A stretch of 64,000 nucleotides of DNA from Psychromarinibacter sp048262455 (lineage in GTDB: Bacteria > Pseudomonadota > Alphaproteobacteria > Rhodobacterales > Rhodobacteraceae): assembly GCA_048262455.1 (NCBI GenBank), contig JBLXFD010000004.1, forward strand, positions 62,001-126,000, given 5' to 3'. Numbering within the stretch: position 1 is the first letter of the stretch; each line of letters starts with the position of its first letter. Of this stretch, positions 1 through 8,730 are shown piece after piece. The translations under genes and the position numbers were made by a program. Under the pieces are notes generated by a model. It was given only the letters and a program-made list of their open reading frames with translations. It searched no databases and was not told the DNA's origin.

Positions 1-1406
1 CCGGCGACCACGTGGGCCTGCTTGATCTCGGGCATCGCCAGCAGCACGTGTTCCACGTCCGCCGGATGCACGTTGTTGCCGCCGACGATGAACATGTCCG
101 ACCGGCGGCCGGTGATGCGCAGGTAGCCCTCGGCGTCGAGGACCCCGAGATCGCCGGTGTAGAACCAGCCCTCGCCGTCCATCACCCGGGCCGTGGCCTC
201 TGGGTCGTTCAGGTAGCCCTTCATCACCGTGTAGCCGCGCACCCGGATCTCGCCCTCCTGCCCCGCCGCCACGGGCTGCCGGGTGTCGGGGTTCACGGTC
301 TCCACCTCGTAGCCGCCCAGCGGCAGGCCGCGCCCGGCCATGATGCTTTCGGGCGGATCGTCGGGGCGGGCCAGCGTGGTGGTCGAGGTGGTTTCGGTCA
401 TTCCATAGACCGGCAGCAGCGCGTGCATCCCCAGCTTTTCCGCCGCGCCCGCCACCACCTCGGCGGGCACCGTGGCGCCACCGATCCAGCCGGTGCGCAG
501 GCTGCCGACGTCGCGGCCGGCAAGGTCCGGGTGGCGCAGCAGGTCGAAGAAGTGGGTGGGGATGCCGGACAGGACCGACACGCGCTCTGCCTCCACCAGC
601 CGCAGCGCCTCGGCGGGGTCCCAGGCGTCCATCTGCACCAGCGCGCCGCCGGTGATCATCGCCGGCAGGAAGCTGGAGAAGACGCCGGCCACGTGGAACA
701 GCGGCAGGTGGCCGAGGATGCGGTCCTGCGGGCCAAGCCCCATCCACGCCACCACCGCCTGCATCATCCGCGCGGCGTCGTGGTCGTGCACCACCCCCTT
801 GGGCTTGCCGGTGGTGCCGGAGGTGAAGACCACCACCACGGGATCGCGCGGCGAGAGGGCGGCGGTGCGCGCGGCCAGCGCGGCGTCGGTCACGTCCTGT
901 CCCAGCGCCTCCAGCGCCGAGAGCGCGGGCAGGTCCTCGTCGCCCTCCCCCACCAGGAAGACGTGGCGCAGGTCCGGCAGGGCCGAGCAACCGGCGCCGT
1001 CCCAGTTCGGGCAGATCTCGCGGAAGGTCGCGGTGAAATCGGTGTTGAGGAACCGGGGCTCCATGAACAGCGCCCGCACCTGCGCCTTGCGCAGGACATA
1101 GGCGGCTTCCTCGGCGCGGTAGCGGGTGTTCACCGGCACCACCGCCGCGCCGACCCGCATGGCGGCGAGCCAGAGCAGCAGCCAGTCGGGGCGGTTGGGA
1201 AGCCAGTTCGCGATGCGGTCGCCGCGTTCGACCCCGAGGGCCATCAGCCCTTTCGCCATCCGCACGGAGCCGTCGTGCATTTCGGCCCAGGTGAGGCGCC
1301 GGTCGCCGGAAACCACCGCAAGCGCCCCCGGATCCCGCGCGGCCGCGGCCTCCAGCAAAGCCAGCAGGGGCACGGGCCCGGTGTCTCTGGCTTCGGTCTG
1401 CGGCAC
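1..1406 (-). CDS. AMP-dependent acyl-CoA synthetase (3' end beyond window)
   Basis: Activates a carboxylic acid to its acyl-CoA using ATP (ANL superfamily, cytoplasmic). About 468 codons are visible; the C-terminal end lies beyond base 1. The start I chose is a GTG at 1406 (reads V-P-Q-T-E-A). The P-loop-like motif TSGTTGKPKG, the A5-type motif YGMTE and the A7-type motif YTGDLG are all present, so the adenylation domain looks intact. It is the last gene of the minus-strand series but is separated from scoB by a hairpin and has a 22-bp dyad immediately upstream, so it probably has its own promoter. The substrate cannot be read from the sequence; a medium-chain or aromatic acid fits the surrounding beta-oxidation-type genes. 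Family call is secure, substrate is not. Confidence 0.93.
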   Translation of the reverse strand, partial: MPQTEARDTGPVPLLALLEAAAARDPGALAVVSGDRRLTWAEMHDGSVRMAKGLMALGVERGDRIANWLPNRPDWLLLWLAAMRVGAAVVPVNTRYRAEEAAYVLRKAQVRALFMEPRFLNTDFTATFREICPNWDGAGCSALPDLRHVFLVGEGDEDLPALSALEALGQDVTDAALAARTAALSPRDPVVVVFTSGTTGKPKGVVHDHDAARMMQAVVAWMGLGPQDRILGHLPLFHVAGVFSSFLPAMITGGALVQMDAWDPAEALRLVEAERVSVLSGIPTHFFDLLRHPDLAGRDVGSLRTGWIGGATVPAEVVAGAAEKLGMHALLPVYGMTETTSTTTLARPDDPPESIMAGRGLPLGGYEVETVNPDTRQPVAAGQEGEIRVRGYTVMKGYLNDPEATARVMDGEGWFYTGDLGVLDAEGYLRITGRRSDMFIVGGNNVHPADVEHVLLAMPEIKQAHVVA

Positions 1407-1417
1407 GTTGGCTCCCA

Positions 1418-1439
1418 ACTTGCTAAACGTTTAGTAAGT
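1418..1439. promoter_or_regulatory. 22-bp dyad, probable repressor operator for the acyl-CoA synthetase
   Basis: Half-sites ACTTGCTAAAC and GTTTAGTAAGT abut directly and pair at 10 of 11 positions. It sits 12 bases upstream of the GTG start at 1406, where a repressor would block transcription or initiation. A gap-free dyad of this length is typical of TetR-family operators that control fatty-acid or CoA genes. The regulator is not in this window. Confidence 0.6.
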
Positions 1440-1539
1440 AGATTACCCGCCGGTAGCCTCCCGGTCAAGTGGCGCGTTGGAGCGGGTGGTTTTTCCTGCG
1501 TTGGGCGCGGGCTGAAGACGGAGGGGCCCGAAATGAAAC

Positions 1540-1561
1540 TGCCCGGCCTGATGGCCGGGCA
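1540..1561 (-). terminator. hairpin after scoB
   Basis: A 9-bp stem (TGCCCGGCC with GGCCGGGCA) closes a 4-base loop 37 bases beyond the scoB stop. Reading the minus strand it is followed by a short T-rich run (GTTTCATTT). It probably ends the long minus-strand series and separates it from the acyl-CoA synthetase. Confidence 0.6.
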
Positions 1562-1597
1562 GCGTAACGCGGGAACGGGCCGGGCAAGTCCCTGAGA

Positions 1598-2224
1598 TCA
1601 ATCGACGATCGTGCCCTCGGTGGCGGCGCGCAGGTCGGCCTCGGTGACGCCGGGGGCGGTCCGGACGATCTTCAGCCCCCCCTCCACCACGTCCAGCACG
1701 CCGAGGTTGGTGATGATCCGGTCCACCACTCCCTTGCCGGTCAGCGGCAGGGTGCATTCCGTGAGAACCTTCGACTGGCCCTGCTTGTTCTGGTGGTCCA
1801 TCACCACCACCACGCGGCCGACGCCGGCCACCAGATCCATTGCGCCGCCCATCCCCTTGATCAGCTTGCCGGGGATCATCCAGTTCGCCAGGTCGCCGTT
1901 GTCGGCCACCTCCATCGCCCCCAGGATCGCCGCGGCGATCTTGCCGCCGCGGATCATTCCGAAGCTGGTGGCGCTGTCGAAATAGGAGGTCCGGGGCAGT
2001 TCCGTGATGGTCTGCTTGCCGGCGTTGATCAGGTCTGGGTCCTCCTCTCCCTCGTAGGGAAAGGGGCCCATCCCCAGCATGCCGTTCTCCGACTGCAGGG
2101 TGATGTCCTTGTCGCCGACATAGTTCGCCACCAGCGTCGGGATGCCGATGCCGAGGTTGACGTACATGCCGTCTTCCAGTTCTTTCGCGGCCTGTTCGGC
2201 CATCTGGTTGCGGTCCCAGGGCAT
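1598..2224 (-). CDS. scoB: 3-oxoacid CoA-transferase subunit B
   Basis: Beta subunit (208 aa) of a family I CoA-transferase that moves CoA from succinyl-CoA (or acetyl-CoA) to a 3-oxoacid such as acetoacetate or 3-oxoadipate. The motif SENGMLGMGP carries the catalytic glutamate (E46), which forms the glutamyl-CoA thioester in this family. The N-terminal glycine-rich NLGIGIPT segment is intact. It starts 2 bases after the A subunit stop, so the two are co-translated. In this operon it would either activate a 3-oxoacid intermediate or recycle CoA. Family is certain; whether the acceptor is acetoacetate (Sco/Ato) or 3-oxoadipate (Pca) is not decided by sequence alone. Confidence 0.95.
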   Translation of the reverse strand: MPWDRNQMAEQAAKELEDGMYVNLGIGIPTLVANYVGDKDITLQSENGMLGMGPFPYEGEEDPDLINAGKQTITELPRTSYFDSATSFGMIRGGKIAAAILGAMEVADNGDLANWMIPGKLIKGMGGAMDLVAGVGRVVVVMDHQNKQGQSKVLTECTLPLTGKGVVDRIITNLGVLDVVEGGLKIVRTAPGVTEADLRAATEGTIVD

Positions 2225-2226
2225 GG

Positions 2227-2931
2227 TCAGGCCTCCTCACGCTGGCGCACGGTGCGCTGTTCGATCCGCTTCTCGTGCGCGCCCTGGATCAGGCGGTGCA
2301 CGTAGACGCCGGGCAGGTGGATACGGTCGGGGTCCAGGGTGCCGGGCTCGACGATTTCCTCCACCTCGACCACGCAGGTATTGCCGCACATGGCGGCCGG
2401 CGGGTTGAAGTTGCGGGCGGTCTTGCGGAACACGAGGTTGCCGGTGGTGTCCGCCTTCCAGGCCTTGACGATGGACAGGTCCGCGAAGATGCCGCGCTCG
2501 AGGATGTAGTCCTCGCCGTCGAACTGCTTCACCTCCTTGCCCTCGGCGATCTGGGTGCCGACGCCGGTCTTGGTGTAGAAGCCGGGAATGCCCGAGCCGC
2601 CGGCGCGCATCCGCTCTGCCAGGGTGCCCTGCGGGTTGAACTCCAGCTCCAGCTCGCCGGAAAGGTACTGGCGCATGAACTCGGCGTTCTCGCCCACGTA
2701 AGAGGACATCATCTTCCGGATCTGCCGGGTGTCCAGCAGCTTGCCCAGCCCGAAGCCGTCGACGCCGCAGTTGTTGGAGGCGATCGTGAGGTCTTTCACC
2801 TTGCTGTCGACCAGCGCGTCGATCAGCAGCTCCGGGATGCCGCAGAGGCCGAAACCGCCGGCGGCGATGACCATTCCGTCGAAGAGCAAGCCGTCCAGCG
2901 CTTCGGCTGCCGAGCCGTAGACTTTCTGCAT
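2227..2931 (-). CDS. scoA: 3-oxoacid CoA-transferase subunit A
   Basis: Alpha subunit (234 aa) of the same family I CoA-transferase. The glycine-rich motif AAGGFGLCGIPE near residue 25 is typical of subunit A. The ATG at 2931 has an AAGGA ribosome site 9 bases upstream. A 141-base gap separates it from the flavin monooxygenase gene upstream and carries dyad-like repeats, so scoAB may be transcribed from an internal promoter as well as from the operon. Confidence 0.95.
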   Translation of the reverse strand: MQKVYGSAAEALDGLLFDGMVIAAGGFGLCGIPELLIDALVDSKVKDLTIASNNCGVDGFGLGKLLDTRQIRKMMSSYVGENAEFMRQYLSGELELEFNPQGTLAERMRAGGSGIPGFYTKTGVGTQIAEGKEVKQFDGEDYILERGIFADLSIVKAWKADTTGNLVFRKTARNFNPPAAMCGNTCVVEVEEIVEPGTLDPDRIHLPGVYVHRLIQGAHEKRIEQRTVRQREEA

Positions 2932-2949
2932 GTCATGGGGTCCTTTATC

Positions 2950-2977
2950 ATCGGTATGGTAATTGTACTGATCGGTA
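2950..2977. promoter_or_regulatory. repeat-containing leader of scoAB
   Basis: In the 141-base gap before scoA, the 7-mer ATCGGTA occurs twice (2950-2956 and 2971-2977), 21 bases or two helical turns apart. Between them lies TGTACTGAT, whose complement ATCAGTACA recurs at 14429-14437 in front of the thiolase gene. The shared element suggests one regulator for both ends of the cluster. No clear -10/-35 pair was identified. Confidence 0.35.
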
Positions 2978-3072
2978 AAGTGGCGTCAACGGGAAATGCT
3001 GCACTGCGGAAAGATCCCCCTGCCCCCTCTCCGTCAGCCCGGGCAGCCCCGGCAGCCCAGCCCTTCCCGTCC

Positions 3073-4359
3073 TCAGGCCCGCCGCGCCCGCGCCAGGTCC
3101 CGGCCCAGCCGTTTGCGGTAGCGCACGGGGTCCAGTTCCAGCCCGTAGCGGGGGCTGTCGGGGAAGCTCTGGCGCTGGAACTCCAGGTCCTCGGCGATCG
3201 CCTGCTCCATCCCCGCCCGGTCCGGCAGCGGCATCTCGCCCGCGGCGGCGGCGGCGGCATAGGCGGACTGGTCCTCCATCATGCGGATGTTGCTGCCGCC
3301 GGTGACGTCGAAGAAGCCGACGAAGTAGAGATCCTTCAGCACCGGGTGCACGATCCGGTTGTAGAGGTTCATGTGTGTGCCGCGCACCGGGTCCGCGTCC
3401 TCGGCGAGGAACGGCAGGTCGGTCTCGTAGCCGGTGGCGGCGATGATCGCGTCCACCTCCTCGGTGCTGCCGTCGGCGAAATGCGCGGTGCGCCCCTCGG
3501 CCCGCTCCAGCCCCGGCTTGGCCTTGATGCGGTTCCAGGCGATGTGGGAGATCAGCGTGGGATGGCTGATGGGATGGGTGCGCCCGCGCGGGGTGCGAAA
3601 GCCCCATTGCTCCATGCGCCCGTGGAACATCCACACCAGTTTCGACCGCAGCCAGACCCGCAGCCGCCAGGGAAGCCATGGCTTCTCGATCCGTCCCAGC
3701 ACCCGCGAGTTGGGCACGCCGAACATCAGCCGGGGCATGATCAGCACCGGCGAGCGGGCGGCGAGGAAGGTCTGTTCGGTGATGGTGCAGATGTCGGCGG
3801 CGATGTCGACGCCGCTGTTGCCGGGCCCCACCACCAGCACGCGCCTGTCGCGGTAGGGCTCGGGCACGCGGTAGGCATGGGCGTGGATGTAGTCGCCCTC
3901 GAACCCCTCGATGTTCGGCGGGTGGCGCGGGGTGCTCTGGTGGCCGCTGGCGACGACGACGCCGTCGAAGCGCTGCGGCTCGGCGCCCTCCACCTCGACC
4001 CGGTAGCCTTTGTCTTCCGGCCGGATCGCGGTGACGCGGCTGCCGAAGCGGATCCGCTCGCGCAGCCCGTGGTGGTCGGCGAAGGCGTTGAAATAGGCCT
4101 CCATCTCGTCCGGGCCGGGGTAAAGCTGGGTGCCCTCGGGAAACGGAAAGTCCTGATAGCTGCTGACCCGCTGCTCGGAGTTGATGCGCAACGACTTGTA
4201 GGCGGGGCTGCGGCCGCTGTCGTTCTCGTAGACCCAGAGCCCGCCGATCCGGCTGCCGATCTCGAAGACCGTCACCTCGATGCCCCGGTCCCGCAACGCA
4301 CGCGCCGCGGCCAGCCCGCCGGCACCGGCCCCGATGACCGCGAAATGCCTCTTGCCCAT
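3073..4359 (-). CDS. flavin-containing monooxygenase (FMO / Baeyer-Villiger-like)
   Basis: A 428-aa NADPH- and FAD-dependent monooxygenase. The N-terminal FAD Rossmann motif GAGAGG, the FMO-type motif FEGDYIHAHAYR (fits FxGxxxHxxxY), the NADP motif GPGNSG and the late ATGY motif are in the expected order. FMOs of this type oxygenate N or S atoms or convert ketones to esters. Two ATG codons are adjacent (4362, 4359); I chose 4359 because GGGAG lies 7 bases upstream. The gene follows the crotonase gene by 41 bases. Its place in a CoA-ester degradation operon favours oxidation of a carbon skeleton over detoxification, but this is inference. Confidence 0.9.
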   Translation of the reverse strand: MGKRHFAVIGAGAGGLAAARALRDRGIEVTVFEIGSRIGGLWVYENDSGRSPAYKSLRINSEQRVSSYQDFPFPEGTQLYPGPDEMEAYFNAFADHHGLRERIRFGSRVTAIRPEDKGYRVEVEGAEPQRFDGVVVASGHQSTPRHPPNIEGFEGDYIHAHAYRVPEPYRDRRVLVVGPGNSGVDIAADICTITEQTFLAARSPVLIMPRLMFGVPNSRVLGRIEKPWLPWRLRVWLRSKLVWMFHGRMEQWGFRTPRGRTHPISHPTLISHIAWNRIKAKPGLERAEGRTAHFADGSTEEVDAIIAATGYETDLPFLAEDADPVRGTHMNLYNRIVHPVLKDLYFVGFFDVTGGSNIRMMEDQSAYAAAAAAGEMPLPDRAGMEQAIAEDLEFQRQSFPDSPRYGLELDPVRYRKRLGRDLARARRA

Positions 4360-4400
4360 CATCACTCTCCCTTGTGCGTCTTCTGGTGCGGGCGCGGGCC

Positions 4401-5174
4401 TCACCGGCCCTTCCACGCAGGCGGGCGTTTCTCGGCGAAGGCCGCCGCGCCCTCGCGGGCGTCGTCCGAGCCGAGGATATGCCCGGTGATCCGCGCCTGC
4501 CGGTCGAACATCTCGGCCACCGGCCAGTCCACCTGCTCGTTGATGACCTGCTTGCCGGCCTCCACCGACAGGGGCGCGCAGGCGGCCACCTGCGCCGCCA
4601 GCCGCCGCGCCTCGTCCAGCGCGCTGCCCGGCTCGGTCAGGCGGTTGACCAGCCCGAGCTCCGCCAGCCGCTCTGCGCCGATCATCTCGCCGGTCAGCAC
4701 CAGTTCCATCGCGATGCGCGGCGGGATCAGCCGGGGCAGCCGGATCATCCCGCCCGCCATGGCCGCCAGCCCGCGCTTGGCCTCCGGCAGGCCGAACCGC
4801 GCGTCGCGCGCCGCCACCAGCAGGTCGCAGGCCAGCACCGCCTCGAAGCCGCCGGCCAGCGCGTAGCCTTCCACCGCGGCGATCAGCGGTTTGCGGGGCG
4901 GCGTCATCGCCAGCCCCATGATGCCCCGGTGGGCCACGCGGGTCATCTCGCCGGCAAGGAAGGCCTTCAGGTCCATTCCCGAGCAGAAGGTGCCGCCGGC
5001 CCCGGTCAGGATGCCCACCCGCAGGTCCGGGTCGTGGTCCAGCGTGTCCAGCGCGGCGCAGACCCCGTAGGAGACGGCGCCGTTCACCGCGTTCTTCACC
5101 TCGGGCCGGTTGATCGTGATGGTCATCACGCCATCGGCGCGTTCCACCAGCACGGCGTCGGTCAGTTGGGTCAT
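4401..5174 (-). CDS. enoyl-CoA hydratase/isomerase (crotonase family)
   Basis: A 257-aa crotonase-fold protein. The oxyanion-hole segment CSGMDLKAF and the second loop ALAGGFE are present. Acidic residues sit where the hydratase glutamates are expected (AGGFE and FGLPEAKRG), so it is probably an active hydratase, isomerase or C-C hydrolase. It begins 13 bases after the ThDP enzyme stop and is clearly in the same operon. The substrate is unknown. Confidence 0.92.
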   Translation of the reverse strand: MTQLTDAVLVERADGVMTITINRPEVKNAVNGAVSYGVCAALDTLDHDPDLRVGILTGAGGTFCSGMDLKAFLAGEMTRVAHRGIMGLAMTPPRKPLIAAVEGYALAGGFEAVLACDLLVAARDARFGLPEAKRGLAAMAGGMIRLPRLIPPRIAMELVLTGEMIGAERLAELGLVNRLTEPGSALDEARRLAAQVAACAPLSVEAGKQVINEQVDWPVAEMFDRQARITGHILGSDDAREGAAAFAEKRPPAWKGR

Positions 5175-5187
5175 CGCGGGCTCCGTC

Positions 5188-6831
5188 TCATGCCAGTAGC
5201 GGCGCGCGGTTGGGCTCGCCGTAGAAGAGTTTGCGGTAAGTGTCGCTGCGTTCGGCGGGGGAGACGCGCAGGTCCAGCAGGAACAGCCCGCGGGCGCCCC
5301 GCGCGGTCTCCAGCGCCTCTTCCAGCTGATCCGGCGTCTTCACCGTGGCCCCCTCGCCGCCGAAGCCGCGGGCGATGGCGGCGAAGTCGGGCGAGGTCCA
5401 TGTGGCGGGCGCCGGGTCGAACCCCTTGCCGGGCAGGCGCTGCGCCTCGGCGCCGTAGCCGCAGTCGTTCCAGACCGCCAGCGTCATGTCGATGCCGGAC
5501 CGGGCGGCGCCGTCCAGTTCCTGGATGTTCATCATCAGGCTGCCGTCCCCCTCGATCACCAGCTGGCGGGTGCCGGGGAAGGCATGGCCGATGCCGATCG
5601 CCAGCGGCAGGGTCTGCCCCACCGCGCCGAAGGCCGAGGAAAACTCCACCGGCAGCCCCGCGGGCACCGGCATGTGCATGGCGGCGAAGCCCTGGAAGTG
5701 GCCGACCCCCACGGTCAGCCGCATGTCCGGCGTCAGCCATGCCCCCAGCCGGCGCGCCAGCGCCCGGGGGGCCAGCCCGCCGCCCGCCTCCTCGCGGTGC
5801 GGCGCCTCCTGCTGCAGCAGGGCCTGCACCCCGGGCGTGCGGAACCCGGGGCCGGAGCCGTTGCCCAGCGCCTCCAGCACCTGCCCCAGCACCAGCGCCG
5901 CGTCGCCGGTGACGGTCTCCCCCCCGGCGGCGGGCAGCGTTTCGCGCGGGGCGCGGTTGTCGATGCGGATCAGCCGCGCCTGCGGGAACAGGGTGTTGGC
6001 CCAGCTGGTGTAATGGCCGATCTCGGCGCCGATTCCGACCACAAGGTCCGCCTCGGCGCAAAGCTGCTCTGTCACCGGGGCCGCGTAGCCGCCCACCACG
6101 CCGATGGACCATGGCTGGTCCGAGAACATCCCCTTGACCTGCAGGGTTGTGCCCAGCAGCGCGCCCACCCGTTCCGCCAGCGCGCGGACCTGCTCGCGGG
6201 CGCCGGCGCGCGCCGCGCCGCGGCCGGCCAGCAGCACCGGCCGCTCCGCCCCACGCAGCGCCGCGACAAGGCCTTCCAGCGCCTCGGGCGCGGCGCCCTG
6301 CGGGGCGGCGGCGGGCGGCGCGGGGCTGTACGTCCACCCCTCCGGCGCCGCCGCCTCCTGCAAATCGTTGGCCACGCTCAGCACCACCGGCCCGCCCCGC
6401 GCCAGGTGGAAGGCCTGGGCGATGTCGCGGGCCAGCGTGTCGGCGCGGTGGCAGGCGATGTAGCGGGTCTCGCAGGCCTCGACGAAGCGCCGCTGGTCCA
6501 TGCATTGCAGCCCGTTCGGGCTTTGCCCCGGCCATTCACCGGTGACCACCAGCAGCGACGAGCGGTTGCGCGCCGCCGCCATCAGCGAAGTGCCGATCTG
6601 GGTCAGTCCCGGCCCGCAGGTGACCGTGGCGATGCCGGTGCGGCCGGTGGCGCGGAACCAGCCGTCGGCCATGGCCACCGCCCCCGCCTCGTTCCGGGCG
6701 GCGTGGATCCGGGCGATCCCGCGTTCCACCAGGTGGCACCACAGCGACATGTTGGCGTCGCCCATCAGGCCGAAGACCTGGCCGACCCCCTCGCGCCGCA
6801 GCGCCTCGGCGATGGCCTCGTAGACCTTCAT
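5188..6831 (-). CDS. thiamine-diphosphate-dependent enzyme (acetolactate synthase / benzoylformate decarboxylase type)
   Basis: A 547-aa three-domain ThDP enzyme. The N-terminal Pyr domain has the ARNEAGA motif with the catalytic glutamate. The C-terminal PP domain has GDGSLMMN followed about 25 residues later by NDCGYG, the Mg-ThDP-binding motif. The middle domain is shorter and alanine-rich. Such enzymes decarboxylate 2-oxoacids or cleave or ligate C-C bonds. With an alpha-hydroxyacid oxidase at the far end of the cluster, a 2-oxoacid decarboxylase is the natural guess, but the sequence does not distinguish this from an acetolactate-synthase-like ligase. Confidence 0.88.
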   Translation of the reverse strand: MKVYEAIAEALRREGVGQVFGLMGDANMSLWCHLVERGIARIHAARNEAGAVAMADGWFRATGRTGIATVTCGPGLTQIGTSLMAAARNRSSLLVVTGEWPGQSPNGLQCMDQRRFVEACETRYIACHRADTLARDIAQAFHLARGGPVVLSVANDLQEAAAPEGWTYSPAPPAAAPQGAAPEALEGLVAALRGAERPVLLAGRGAARAGAREQVRALAERVGALLGTTLQVKGMFSDQPWSIGVVGGYAAPVTEQLCAEADLVVGIGAEIGHYTSWANTLFPQARLIRIDNRAPRETLPAAGGETVTGDAALVLGQVLEALGNGSGPGFRTPGVQALLQQEAPHREEAGGGLAPRALARRLGAWLTPDMRLTVGVGHFQGFAAMHMPVPAGLPVEFSSAFGAVGQTLPLAIGIGHAFPGTRQLVIEGDGSLMMNIQELDGAARSGIDMTLAVWNDCGYGAEAQRLPGKGFDPAPATWTSPDFAAIARGFGGEGATVKTPDQLEEALETARGARGLFLLDLRVSPAERSDTYRKLFYGEPNRAPLLA

Positions 6832-6910
6832 CGCGGCAGGCCCGCCGGCAGCGGCGCGGGGATCGGAAGCAGGCGGGTCATCGGCGCGGTCCTTTGCACG
6901 GGAAGCGGGG

Positions 6911-7399
6911 TCAGCGGATCAGCGAGCGGATCCAGCTGTCGGGCAGGCCCACGGCCTTGCAGTGCCGGGCGTAGGTGTCGATCCGCACGAAGACGTCCTC
7001 GTAGTGAACCGCGTCGCCGGCCTCGTCGAGGTAGATCAGCGGGCCCGAGACGTGGAACAGCGCCGCCATGTGGCCGGGGTCGTCGGGGATGTAGAGCGTG
7101 TGGATGTCGCCGCCGGCCTCGTAGACGAAGCTGCCGGGGGTGGCGAGCCAGGCCCGCTCGCGGTAGCCCCAGGCGCCCTCGAAGGTATAGCCGGTCACCG
7201 GCGCGGAGTGGCGGTGCCTCTGGATGGTGCCGCCGCCCCTGCCCCGGAACAGGCTGATCCAGCCGCCGTGGGACAGGTCGAACACCAGCGGCCGGGTATG
7301 CCCCGCCTCGCCCACGGGATACCACTTGTCGTCCTGTTCCAGCACGTCCGGGGCGAACATGTCCTGCCCGGGGAACAGCGTCTCCTGAATGTTGATCAT
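6911..7399 (-). CDS. cupin, 2,4'-dihydroxyacetophenone dioxygenase-like
   Basis: A single-domain cupin of 162 aa with the start at 7399, preceded by GGAGG. Motif 1 holds HRH (H62 and H64) and motif 2 holds H100, giving a three-histidine metal site. The segment GYTFEGAWGYRE, followed about 10 residues on by PGSFVYEAGGDIHTL, resembles the 2,4'-dihydroxyacetophenone dioxygenase / ChrR-like cupin family, whose founder splits an aryl ketone with O2. It lies between dctM and the ThDP gene. A ring- or ketone-cleaving role next to the flavin monooxygenase is attractive but unproven. Confidence 0.8.
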   Translation of the reverse strand: MINIQETLFPGQDMFAPDVLEQDDKWYPVGEAGHTRPLVFDLSHGGWISLFRGRGGGTIQRHRHSAPVTGYTFEGAWGYRERAWLATPGSFVYEAGGDIHTLYIPDDPGHMAALFHVSGPLIYLDEAGDAVHYEDVFVRIDTYARHCKAVGLPDSWIRSLIR

Positions 7400-7440
7400 C
7401 TGGGGTCCTCCGGGCGCATCGGGTGTTAGAAATCGGGGCG

Positions 7441-8730
7441 TTAGAAGAAGAGGTTCGGCAGCAGCAGCGAGATCGCCGGGAAGAACCCGATCAGCATCAC
7501 CCGCGCCACGTCGGAGACCACGAAAGGAATGATGCCCCGGATGATCGTGATCATCGGCACGTCGGGCACGATCGAGCGCAGGATGAACAGGTTGATGCCG
7601 ATCGGCGGGGTGATCAGGCCCAGTTCCACCAGCATCACCACGAGGATGCCGAACCAGACCGGGTCGAACCCGAGGCCGACCACGATGGGAAAGAACATCG
7701 GCAGCGTCAGCAGCATCATCGCGAGGCTGTCCAGCACGCAGCCCAGCAGGATGTAGACCAGCACGATCACCACCATGACCATCAGCGGCGACAACCCGCC
7801 GTCGCGCACCAGCGACAGGATGCCCCGGTGGGCGCCGGTGTAGTTGACGAACTCGCTGAAGATCGTGGCGCCGATGATCAGGGCGAACAGGACGGCGGTG
7901 GTCTGCACGGTGTCGCGGAAGATCTCGTAGAGCTTGGCCAGCGACAGCCGGCGCATCAGCGCGAAGGCCAGCGCCCCGGCGGCGCCGATGCCGCCCGCCT
8001 CGGTGGCGGTGAAGAAGCCGCCGTAGATGCCGCCCAGCACCAGGATGAACAGCGCGGCGACGGCCCAGATCCGCTTGATCGCCTCGGTCTTCTCGGCGCG
8101 GGTGGACCGTTCGGCGGGCGGCGCCGAGGCCGGGTCGCGCCAGACCGTCCAGCGCACGGCCAGCGAGTAGCCGATCACCCCGATCACGCCCGGGATCAGC
8201 CCGGCAGCGAAAAGCTTGCCGATGTGGGTCTCGGTGGCGATGCCGTAGACCACCATGATGATCGACGGCGGAATGAGGATGCCCAGCGTGCCGCCCGCGG
8301 CCACGGTGGCGGTGCTCAGCTGGTGCGAGTAGCCGTAGGAGCGCATCGAGGGAATCGATACGCGGCCCATGGTGACGGCGGTGGCGACCGAGGACCCGCA
8401 GACCGCCGCGAAGCCGCCGCAGGAGACCACGGTGGCGATCGCCAGTCCGCCCTTGCGGTGCCCGATGAAGACCTGCGCCGCGCGGTAGAGTTCCGCCGAG
8501 ATGCCGGCCCCCGCCACCAGGTTGCCCATCAGCACGAACAGCGGCACCACCGCCAGCGAATAGGCCATGGTCGAGCCGGAGGTGGTCAGCGCCACCATGG
8601 ACATCGCGGGGATCAGCCCGTTGAGATACCAGAACCCGAAGAAGCCGACCGCGCCCAGCGCCACGGCGATCGGCACGCGCAGGAAGATCAGCGCGAAGGC
8701 GCAGGCGAAGCCGATGAGGGCAAAGGTCAC
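7441..8730 (-). CDS. dctM: TRAP transporter large permease DctM
   Basis: A 429-aa, 12-helix-class inner-membrane subunit that carries the substrate with Na+. It is rich in long hydrophobic segments and has the family features GGTLGILIPPS and GLITPPIGIN. The GTG start at 8730 shares one base with the TAG stop of the small permease (TAGTG), so the two are translationally coupled. Together with dctQ and dctP upstream it forms a complete TRAP transporter. Confidence 0.95.
   Translation of the reverse strand: MTFALIGFACAFALIFLRVPIAVALGAVGFFGFWYLNGLIPAMSMVALTTSGSTMAYSLAVVPLFVLMGNLVAGAGISAELYRAAQVFIGHRKGGLAIATVVSCGGFAAVCGSSVATAVTMGRVSIPSMRSYGYSHQLSTATVAAGGTLGILIPPSIIMVVYGIATETHIGKLFAAGLIPGVIGVIGYSLAVRWTVWRDPASAPPAERSTRAEKTEAIKRIWAVAALFILVLGGIYGGFFTATEAGGIGAAGALAFALMRRLSLAKLYEIFRDTVQTTAVLFALIIGATIFSEFVNYTGAHRGILSLVRDGGLSPLMVMVVIVLVYILLGCVLDSLAMMLLTLPMFFPIVVGLGFDPVWFGILVVMLVELGLITPPIGINLFILRSIVPDVPMITIIRGIIPFVVSDVARVMLIGFFPAISLLLPNLFF

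Noticed and set aside
12..1595. Long plus-strand open frame opposite the acyl-CoA synthetase
   Set aside because: It is histidine- and arginine-rich, has no recognisable domain, and lies opposite a well-supported gene; high GC content creates such frames.
2275..4866. 863-codon plus-strand open frame
   Set aside because: It covers the antisense of scoA, the flavin monooxygenase and crotonase, all with clear motifs. Its composition is a GC artefact.
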